A stretch of DNA of 24,852 bases from Thraustochytrium sp. TN22 (Eukaryota; Sar; Bigyra; Thraustochytrida; Thraustochytriidae). The notes beneath the pieces were generated by a model that worked only from the letters and a program-made list of their open reading frames with translations, was not told the origin of the DNA and searched no databases. The stretch is taken from assembly GCA_013306675.1 (NCBI GenBank), contig JABLUY010000372.1, positions 1 to 24,852 of the forward strand. The letters run 5' to 3'. Position numbers and translations under genes: made by a program. This document shows, one piece after another, positions 1-8,500 of the stretch. Within the stretch, counting starts at the first letter, position 1; each line of letters begins with the position of its first letter.

Positions 1-145
1 CGCGCGCGCCGCGCCGCGCCTGCCGCGCCTCGCGCGCCGTGCCGCCGCGCCGCGCCTCGCCGCCGCGGCGCCGAGGGGGCGCGAGAGCGAGAGCGAGAGG
101 GCGAGCGAGCGGGCGCACGGCGGGGTTCGGGCTTTGCTTGACGGG

Positions 146-180
146 GAGGCGAGGCGAGGCGAGGCGAGGCGAGGCGAGGC
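146..180. repeat. GAGGC pentanucleotide tandem repeat (7 copies)
   Basis: Seven perfect head-to-tail copies of the 5-mer GAGGC. The complementary unit GCCTC recurs at 11391-11421 and, much longer, at 12562-12686, both upstream of genes. No gene adjoins this copy inside the window. Confidence 0.9.
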
Positions 181-330
181 AGGCGGGACAGGCGCCAGGG
201 CCGCGGCGTCGCCACCGGGCCGGCCGGGCTCGAGCACTCGTGATCGAGCGCGGCTGGCAGGCTGCCGTGCCTGTGCCGTGGGACGGGAACGGCCGAGGCT
301 GCCGGGCCGACGCCCCGAGCCGCGAGACGA

Positions 331-355
331 CTCGACTCGACTCGACTCGACTCGA
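331..355. repeat. CTCGA pentanucleotide tandem repeat (5 copies)
   Basis: Five perfect copies of CTCGA, followed by a short GAGGC-like stretch near 366-376. It is a simple sequence repeat with no visible function. Confidence 0.9.
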
Positions 356-496
356 TGGTCGATGCGAGGCGAGGCGCACGTTGGCAGCGGCATCGGCATC
401 ATGGAGCGCCATCATGCCGCCTCCTCTGCGTCGGCGGAGTCGGGCGGCAGCGGTCACGGTCGGAGGCAAGGGCGGGCGTGGACTGGCAGCAGGCGG

Positions 497-514
497 AGCT
501 AGCTAGCTAGCTAG
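497..514. repeat. AGCT tetranucleotide repeat
   Basis: Four and a half copies of the self-complementary tetramer AGCT. Short related tracts appear near 930-940 and 23385-23398. Confidence 0.85.
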
Positions 515-679
515 GTCGCTGTGTGCGAATTGACTGCGAGCTCGAGATCCAACCACGCCGCATCGCCACAATCGGCTCCTCTCACACTCTCTCGGGCAAG
601 CTGTCAGGCTGCGGCAGCAGGGCCAGCAGGCTGCAACATCGCATAGCAAAAGCAGGATCCCCGGGCCCAGCGCGTGCGT

Positions 680-770
680 GCGTACCCGGAAACCGTCGTC
701 TGTGGGTCCGGCGGCTTGCACGCCGCGAAGGATGATGAAGCCAGAGGACGCCGTCTGTTTCCGGGTACGC
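680..770. repeat. Inverted repeat with 14-bp perfect arms
   Basis: The left arm GCGTACCCGGAAAC (680-693) is exactly complementary to the right arm GTTTCCGGGTACGC (757-770), with 63 bp between them. Similarity continues imperfectly on both sides: GCGCG-type sequence lies outside and CGTC(G/C)TCTG-type sequence lies inside. It may form a hairpin or be the remnant of a small foldback element. No gene neighbours it. Confidence 0.7.
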
Positions 771-2576
771 GCTCGCGCGTTGCTGCGGCCGACGCTTCAT
801 CAAGACCAAGCACCACTCTCCTCGCGGCGCAAGCCCTGCCTGCCAGTCACGCGTCCAGGGCTCGGGCCGTGGCTCCACTCACAGTCAGCTGCGCCGTGCG
901 CCAGGGGAACTTCCGTGGGGCCTGCCTAGCTATAGCTAGCCAGCTAACACGGCAACTCGGCGAACTCGGATCACACGGCACGGAGGCGGGGTCCTCGCGG
1001 CGGCGGCGGCCAGCGCACGGCCTTTTTCGAGAGCGACCTGGTCCCTGGAGCCGCCGGCCGCTGCAAGCCGACAGACGAGGCTTCCTGCAAGATTTGCGCA
1101 GCTTGCGCTATGTGGCAGCTTCCGGAGACTTGGAAGCAACCAGCCAGCGGCTCGTGCGCGCCATGCTCTGCGTGTAACAACCCTTGCCTTTAGAACGCAC
1201 TCGCGCCCACAGGCCACGAGGCAGCAGTGATCGTACAGTCTCAGCTGCCGCGGCCGCAATGCGCAGCGCAGATCTAGCTCGAGCAGCGGCGACCAACGCA
1301 TCGCGGGACTTTGTAGCGTCCCTGGCTTGTTGGATCGCCGACCCTTCTCCCTCCCTGGACCCAATCCTACCTGCCAGGCCAGCGGCGGCTTGCTCTGAGG
1401 GCTGCAGAATCGCAAATCATGGCGGCATGGAAAATTAGGTAGAAGGCTGCCATTCCAGCAAGGCAAGTAGCTTAAGGTAGTGCTCAGTGAGTCCATGCGT
1501 TTCCAGCCACCATGGCCAGCCCGGGCCAACCATCTGCCACTGGCAGCAGACCTCGCCCAGTCGCGGCGCCCAGTCGCGGCGCTCTTGATCGCGTCAAAGC
1601 CCGGCCGTCTTCCTCCCCGGCACGACTGACAGCAGGCAGGTGAGCGCGACGCCGCCGAGCTCACTGCAGGCTGACTCAGCTGGGCGCCGCGCGCCAAGCC
1701 GAAAAACCGCGAGTAACCGCGAGCTGGGCTGCCGTGCGCGCTGCCGCCGTGACCGGAGCCACTTCCAGTGCCAGTGCCACTGGCCCGGGCCTGGGTGGCA
1801 AGCCCCGGCCAACCACCACTTCAGCAGCGAGTGCGCGCCGAAGCGACGCCTGGAGCGACCTGGGCGCGGCCGCGGCGGCTGCGGCGCACGAGTCTGCACC
1901 GTCCTGCGCCGCGCTGCGTCGCCGCCGTCGCGCCCAGCACTCTCTTGAAGTTGGGGCAGGAAGTCGACTCGGAAACCGAGGAACCGCAGGCTGGCGTGAC
2001 CCTTGGCGAAGCGCAGCGCCGCAGCGTGAGCGGCGCCGCCGCTTCTGCCAACAGTGCCGTCCGTGGTGATCGACTCCTTCTGACTCTAAGAAAGTTGGCG
2101 CCCGCACTGATGACGGGAAAGGCCGGCGAGCCAACGGCAGCTAACGGTCATTCGACACAGCGGAGCTGCGCGATGAGACGAGGTGAAGATGCGGGCGAGC
2201 TCCGGCTCGGCGAGCAGCGTTCGAGGCAGGCGGGACGCGACTCGTTTCAAGACGCCAGTGCCTCGTCCGTAGCCACGTTGCAGCGTTGCTCGCCAGCCTG
2301 ACTCGGGCTGTCCGACGCGGACTCGGGAGGGCCGGCTGGAACTTGAACTGCTTGTGCAGGCGCCACGAGTACAAGCTCCTCAGGCGCGCGGCGCACCGTG
2401 CGGCGCCGTGCGGCACGTCCCTCGGCGTTCGCCGGGGCGGGCGGGGGGGGAACATGTGCGGGGTTCCTCGCGATTGATCTGCCAGCGAGCTAGCATGCGC
2501 TGATTGGCGGCCCGGGGAAGGAGGCATGGTCGGGCTAAAAAGTTTGGGCGGGCGACCCATCGGGCGGGCTTGAATT

Positions 2577-2619
2577 GCCAGCCAGCCTGCCAGCCACCGG
2601 CAGCCTGCCTGCCAGCCAG
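2577..2619. repeat. GCCAGCC/GCCTGCC-type low-complexity tract
   Basis: A degenerate array of CCAGC and CCTGC units. The same unit family occurs at 4457-4562, upstream of the sulfotransferase, and as its complement at 12871-12909, upstream of the PH-domain gene. This copy lies beyond the 3' end of the sulfotransferase gene. Confidence 0.7.
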
Positions 2620-2852
2620 AGGTATCCTCTCCGTCCGTGGCGATCGTGGAGTGCATGAAACTCGCTCCGACCAGCCAAAGAGCTGACGGTGAGGTCGCAG
2701 CATAGGTCGGCTCATCTTCCTTCTTGCCGAGCGCCATCATCCTGATTGGTTGACACAGGTCTCGTCTTTCTTGAGTATAGTTACTAAACGGTTGCAGGCC
2801 TCTCAAGGCATCATGATCTTTCTTTCTCATCGATCGCTCTCTTGTCGCTCGA

Positions 2853-4269
2853 TCAGCAGGTCGGGCGGGGCGGGGCGAGCCCGAGCTGCATGGCCGCTGA
2901 CATCCAGTAAGTGCCGATCGGGGAGCAGCGCTCGGTGCAGCACTGCGTAAAGCACTTGCGCTTCTTGGTGTAGTCGGAGAGCATCTTGGTGAGCTTCTTG
3001 GAGGAGGTAGTCGCGCCCTTGGGGGAGACATAAGCAGCGTTCAGGTCCGGGCCCATGTCCACCTGGAGGCCGCCGGCCTCAGCCTGTTTCTTGAAGAGCT
3101 CGCGACCAACGTTGTAGAGGCGAATGTCGTACTGATTGACCGCGTGAAACCACTTGGCAAAGAGCTGCAGGCGCGGCCGGCCGGCCGACTCCTTCTCGAG
3201 CAGCTGGAGCACCTCGTCGCCGCCGTGGTGCGTGCCGGCGTGCTTCTTGAAGAAGGACTCCGGGTCGCGCTTCCAGTGCAGCACATCGTGGAAGAGGCGC
3301 ACAGTATCGGTAAAGTGCTCCAGAATGCCGACGACCGTGAAGATCTCACGCAAGCGCGATTCCGCCATCTTGTAGTGCTCCTCGGTCAGCTGGCCAAAGG
3401 GCACGGCCGCGCACATCGGTCCGCACACGGCGCGAGTCTGCCAGTTGTCCGGCGAATTCTGCGCAAAGTACACGCGCGAGGCCGAGGCGATCTCCAGGTT
3501 TGCCACGGCTTCGCGCAGGTCGTCCGGCGTCGGCATGCCAGGTGCGTAGAAGCAAGCCGCCGCGCGGGGCGAGTTCTTCTGGCGCTGCCGGCCCTGGTGC
3601 ATGGCCATGGCGTAGTGCGACTCGGTGCGCGCCAAAGGGTTGCGCAGCATCGTCAGGTACACCAGGTCCTGTCGCCGCGGCACCTCCTTGGGCAGCATCC
3701 ACTCGTTCGCAACAAAGGTGCCGTGCTTGGCCGCGCGGAATTCTGACACAATGCGGTCAAAGTCTTCCACGGTGCCGTTCGAGAACGCCAACCGGTCTGG
3801 CCGCCCGATCACGTTGCAGTTCCCAGAGAAGGTGTTCTCGTGGTTCGACCGCGCCATGCGGCAGATCGTCGTACCGCCGCCCTTGTGAATGTGCAGAAAG
3901 ACGGCCATCGTCCCGCGCTCCGTCGGCCCCACGGCCCCGCGCACGTCACCGCCGCCAGTGGTGTCGCCATCGGCAGTGTCGTCGTCGTACGAGTCCGCGT
4001 CGCCTCCCCGGCTGTGCGAGTCCGTGTCGGCGTCGCCGTCCGCCGGCCCGCCGTTGCGATCCTCCTCTTCCGCCGAGGAATACGCGTCCTCCTCCTCCGG
4101 CAGAGGCTCGTCCAGCATCACGTCCTCATTCTCTGTATCCTTGGACGCGCCGCCGATCCCCAGTCCACTTGTGTCGCTGATGCTCTCCCACGGCGACGCG
4201 CCCGCCACGTAAAAGGTCACCGCCACCAGCAGGACTGCGCCAACAGCCCACATCCACGTCTTGGACTTC

Positions 4270-4309
<40 letters not shown>

Positions 4310-4397
4310 TCGTCGCCAAACCTGGGATCGAGCTCTTACCGCTCGTGAGCTGGTCGCGCTCCGCCTCGTCGCGCTGCGCGCCGCCGCTGCGCAGCAT
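2853..4397 (-). CDS. Type II membrane sulfotransferase (Golgi-type)
   Basis: Predicted 514-residue PAPS-dependent sulfotransferase, probably acting on glycans in the Golgi lumen. From the N terminus: a short cytosolic tail with a run of 12 serines (residues 31-42), one membrane segment (about 48-66), an acidic Asp/Glu/Gly luminal stem, then the catalytic region. The 5'-phosphosulfate loop is HIHKGGGTT, with Lys172. The 3'-phosphate motif is LRNPLARTESHY, with Arg252 and Ser260. Both are typical of the heparan/galactose/carbohydrate sulfotransferase superfamily. The frame is open back to 4451, but only from a GTG directly after a stop; the first ATG is at 4397 and Met43 (4271), just before the membrane segment, is an alternative. 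The C terminus is Cys- and Lys-rich. The acceptor sugar cannot be read from sequence. A minisatellite lies directly upstream. Confidence 0.85.
4272..4307. repeat. CGA triplet repeat (12 copies) encoding poly-Ser
   Basis: Twelve perfect CGA triplets on the plus strand are read as TCG serine codons in the sulfotransferase, just before its membrane segment. Read on the plus strand they give a poly-Asp frame, which is a shadow. Pure triplet tracts like this often vary in length between alleles. Confidence 0.9.
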
Positions 4398-4456
4398 CTC
4401 GCCTGGCCCTGGCGTGCAGAATCGGCTCGAGGCCCCCGCGGCCCTCCTCACCTAAC

Positions 4457-4562
4457 ACCCAGCCAGCCGGCCACTCCGCCCGCCAGCCCGCCAGCCAGCC
4501 CGCCAGCCTGCCTGCCTGCACGCCAGCCCGCCAGCCCGCCAGCCAGCCCGCCAGCCAGCCCG
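4457..4562. repeat. CCAGCCCGC-type minisatellite upstream of sulfotransferase
   Basis: About 105 bp of degenerate CCAGC and CCCGC units with a short CCTGCCTGC stretch. It begins about 60 bp upstream of the sulfotransferase ATG, so it lies in the presumed leader or promoter. On the sense strand of that gene it reads as a G-rich GGCGGGCTGGCTGG-like sequence that might form unusual structure. Confidence 0.8.
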
Positions 4563-4771
4563 CGCCGCGGCCTTTCGCCCGCCCTCGCGCAGCGCGCCGA
4601 TCGCAACTTGCTGCTTGATGGCCCGCCGCTCGTAACAACGGCGCGCCACTGTCTCGGCCACGTGCTCGGCCACCTGTATCCGCGCGGCGGGGACGCCCGA
4701 GCCCCCGGTGCGCACGGCACACACCCGGTGAAGCCGTGGCGGCGCGCGGAGCGCGCACTCTGCAAAATGGG

Positions 4772-4788
4772 CCAGTTTTTTTCCCCCA
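4772..4788. repeat. Candidate left terminal inverted repeat
   Basis: This 17-bp T/C tract matches the reverse complement of 11260-11276 at 14 of 17 positions. It sits at the switch from GC-rich host-like DNA to AT-richer DNA. A homopolymer-rich match of this length could be chance. Confidence 0.3.
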
Positions 4789-5583
4789 TTAAATGTGTGT
4801 ACTTTTGAGAACGTGGAAAAGTAAGGCGTGGTTTACATGGATTCAAGCAGTCCGCAGCGCGTTCTCGCCACGTTGCTGCATATATGCGCTTGAGGCGGTG
4901 AGCCGGGAAAGAAAGACTTGGAGCGATCACAGCCACGGCTGAGTTTGGCTGTTGCAGTCTTGACGCCCAGAGGACCGTAGAGGCACTGCGGATGGAAAAT
5001 TTTTGCTGTGGATCGATTAGCTTCGTAGGCTGGGACGCATGCCTGGAGGCCCTCGTCGGCGGGGCAGCTCGTCGGGTGCTGCGGGGCTGGTGCCTCCCTG
5101 AGGCCGACCTCGCTGCACTTCAGGCTTCCCCTCCATCAACTGTCGTGATCAGAGATAGTGGAATGAGGGGGCTGAGGGCGCTTCGGTTGCTCTGGTGCAG
5201 GTGCGCTGTGGTGAAAAAATTTGAATGACTTGCAGTGGAAGAACACTGGGTGGAGTTTCTGTTTACCATGGGGATAGACTCGCAGTGGGGTCTTGGCTCG
5301 CCGTGGCACGGCGGCGGTTGCCGGCCCGGCCGAGGCTCAGCACCGTGTCTGCTTTTCTTGACGCTTCGGAAATCCATTTCAAGGTGTGATTCGGGGGTGG
5401 TTATGTGTTCACCAGACCACGTGTTGTGGGACTCTGCCCATGGGACGCGCAGGTGAAAGCAGCTCCCCGGCTGCTCCGTTGGCTTCGAGCGACCAAATCG
5501 CGGCCAGCCGCACGAGCTGCGCGCGCCGAGCGCAGGTCGTCTGGCTTGGCGCGTGAGCAGATGCCCATCGCTGTGCGCTCACG
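4789..5583. other. Element 5' non-coding region
   Basis: About 800 bp lie between the candidate left end and the transposase start. This is presumably the promoter and leader of the transposase gene. A 78-residue open frame with an ATG at 4992 (ending 5228) has no recognisable family and mixed codon use, so I do not call it a gene. I saw no tRNA, CRISPR-like array or clear tandem repeat here. Confidence 0.4.
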
Positions 5584-8500
5584 ATGAGGGAGGGCCCGGC
5601 GAACGAGCTGCCAGCCACAACGCACGTGCTCGAAGAGGAGCAAGATGCGGCAGCGCCGCCCGAGGCACCGTCAGCGTCGACGACAGCGAAGCCACGGAGC
5701 AAGCAAATTACAGCTGCGGAAGAGGCCTTCATCGGCCAGACGACAGGCGAGCTCGAGTCGATGCGCGCAAAGTCTCCTGAGAATTTTCGCAAGCGCTTCA
5801 GTACGTCCAATTTCAAGTCGTGGGTCGTGTACCCGCCCATGGACAAGGCGACGAGCCCGCAGCTCATACAGCGCCGCGCAGTTGGCTGCTGGTGGCCCTC
5901 TGCAATGTTCTTTGAGATGATGGACAAGGGCATCGTGTGCCCCTGGTGCGAACATGTCATGAGAGATCCTCGTGGCACCTGGGTTTCCGCTCGCGAGTCG
6001 CGCGAGGTGGTCTCCTATGAGTCCACCTGGCTGCTCGTCGCTCGGCAGTACACGTGCAGCAGGTGCCAGAGGGCGTTTCGCAATACCACAGATGCCTTTC
6101 TTGCCGGGTGTCCGGAGGTCACTCGGCATCGCTTCAACATCATCGTCACCAACCGGCTCGCGATCGAGCGTCCGCTTGCGCGCATGCTCACCTCGCTTTG
6201 GGTGGAATGTGGCCAGCGGCCCGTCGAGCTAGCTCTCGGCGCGCATGTCGCCTACTACGAGCAGTTGCACGAGCTCTATCTTCTGCAGTGGGGGCAGGAG
6301 CACAAGGTGGACTGCACTGACAGGGAACTCGGAGCCGGGCCCGGTGGGACGACAAAGAAGGGCACCATCGACGACCATTTCGCTGCTCTGCACGCGCTCA
6401 ACGATGCTGCGCACATTGAGGAGCCGTCAGCGGACGAGAAGCGCGAGGAGGAGCTCGCACTCAAGCTGGTCAGGCTTCAGTTCAAGGACGTGATCCCCTC
6501 AAGGGTCGAGAAGCTGAAGAAGCTGCAAATGTGCGTCACACCGGATGGACGGCCGTTGGCGCCGCTCGACGCCATGCTGTGGACGCCGGAGTTCTGCGCG
6601 AGGCTCACGTCTTCAAGTGACTGCGCGCCATACGCGGGGCTCATCAGGAACGGCGACGCTGCCGCGGAGCGTCCCAAGCCCAACCACATCCGCAGGGCCA
6701 TGAACAGCGTGTACAAGGACGTGAGCAAGCACTGGGACACGCTCTGCCGACGCGCAAAATTGTCCCCCCTTCCTCTTGAACGCGCGAAAACGCTCGTCGC
6801 CAGACACGAAGACCGTGAACGTCGCAATTCTGCGGCACGGGCGCAGGTGCAAGCGGATCAAGACGCCCTCAAGGCGAGGGCCGAGGCCGCTGCTGCGGAA
6901 CGAGCCAAGGCCGAGGCTGAGCGGCTCCTCGGCTTGGGCAAGATTGACCCGTTCGGCGACTTTGAGGACCCAAACGGCTTCAACGGCTTTTGCATTGGCC
7001 GCAAGTACCTGGGTGGAATTGCATGGTCTCTCTTCCGCGACAAGGCGCGCTTTATGCTTCGCGAGGTCGTGTCCGCGCCAGCTCGGATCCTCCGCATCGA
7101 CTGCACCTTCAACTTTGCCCGAAAGGTGCAGATGCGTGAGGTGAACGAAAAGAAGGTGGCGGACTACTATCAGCCGTTTCAGGCTGTCATGACTGTCTGC
7201 AACGAGCTCAACCAGGTTATCTGGTACCAAGGTCTCCGCGACGGTGAACACAGCAGCAACGAGATCTGGCGGTCGCTGCGTGCGTTCAACGAGGTCCGGA
7301 AGGCTATCGACGGTATCGACTACAAGCCGGATGTCGTCTACTCTGATAACTGCTGTCACGTGCGCCGCGCTATCCAGAGGATCTGGCCCGACGTGGACGT
7401 GAAGCTCGACGCCTGGCACTGGCTGCACCGGTGGGACGCCATTCTCGCGCAGAACTCCTCGCATGCTCTTGTGCGCCTTTTCAAAGAGGCTCTCTCGAAC
7501 GCGCTGCTTCAGCCTGACGAAGATCACCTCGTCGCAGCTCGCGCGGGTCATGACAGGCCCGTCGCGATTGGACGCAAGGAGCGCGCGACCATGCCTCGCA
7601 AGATTCAGGACGTCGAGACGTTGCGGCAGCGACTCTTTCTCGTCCTCCACGCTTTCATGGAAGCCGACTCCCATGCTGACCTCCAGAACAACACCGCTAA
7701 GCTCGCACAGGCCTGCCGAATTGACCGCAATGAGGATCAGGGCGTCGGCGCGACAGATCGAGAGGATCGGGCAAACGCTGGCCTCTTGGATCAAATCATG
7801 AGAGTGATGCATGCGAGCATTGAGGGTGGCCGGGCCGTGCGCATTTTTAAGACGAGCATCGACCGCAAGACCGTCTGGGACTTTATCGAGAACATGATGA
7901 AGCACGTGAACAAGGGCTGCCTCAGCGACAAGGACGGCGTCGACCTCCATACGATGAAGGCGGACGGGACCATCCTCACCGCGCGCGGCACCAACGCAAA
8001 TGAGAACTTTCATCGATTTCTCAATGCAGTCATCGGCAGTAGGGTAGTTGGCCTGCTGCGAGCCGACATCATCCTCCTGTACTGTGCGTTCACGCACAAT
8101 CGCAGCCGGGCTGCAGACATCAACGGCCAGAACACAACAAGTGGCGTTGCTAGGCACAGCAGTGCGCACCATCAGTTGCGCGCCAACAGCCTCGCGAGCA
8201 AGCTGGGCATGCCCATGCCGTACAACATCAGGATCCCGGCTGCGCTCTCCGCGGACCTGAGCCTTGGGGTGTCATTGCTGCCGCTCGTCTCTGCAGAAAG
8301 CGCCGCGAACGAGCCGGACATTTCTTCCAGTACGAGCTTTCAGCTGCCGCGCATTGAGGGCGGCATCGCCTCGGATTCGGCCCTGCGCGCTGGCATAGAG
8401 CAAGCGTGGGTCATTCTGGCTGCGCTCGAGCTCGCCTTTCCTCGTGATCAGCGCCAGAAGAACGTTGCACACCTGTTAGCGCACGTCTCTGCGCTTCCAC

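Larger units (their letters stand above)
1..2852. other. Gene-poor left region, no supported gene
   Basis: I see no coding region that I can support here. The open frames on both strands are Arg/Ala/Ser/Pro-rich translations of GC-rich DNA, with no recognisable domain or motif. The longest, a 253-residue minus-strand frame at 936-1697, shows nothing family-like. The stretch contains several short tandem repeats (146-180, 331-355, 497-514, 2577-2619) and one clear inverted repeat (680-693 with 757-770). It could hold a non-coding RNA, a spliced gene with small exons or decayed mobile DNA, but nothing visible argues for one of these. Confidence 0.5.

Noticed and set aside
936-1697. A 253-residue minus-strand frame in the left region
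   Set aside because: Composition is biased to Arg, Ala, Ser and Cys; no domain, membrane segment or conserved motif is visible, and overlapping frames are equally open.
2141-3031. A 296-residue minus-strand frame overlapping the sulfotransferase 3' end
   Set aside because: It overlaps the sulfotransferase coding end in another frame and translates a repeat; no family resemblance.
3840-4808. A 322-residue plus-strand frame overlapping the sulfotransferase and its upstream repeat
   Set aside because: Arg- and Pro-rich repeats dominate it; it is antisense to the sulfotransferase and part of it simply translates the CCAGC minisatellite.
4992-5228. A 78-residue ATG-initiated frame in the 5' part of the transposon
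   Set aside because: Length is within chance for this composition, codon use is mixed, and no family is recognisable. It could be revisited if conserved in other copies of the element.
6613-8172. A 519-residue minus-strand open frame inside the transposase gene
   Set aside because: It is antisense to the transposase core, shows no recognisable motif, and the sense strand has catalytic residues in register.
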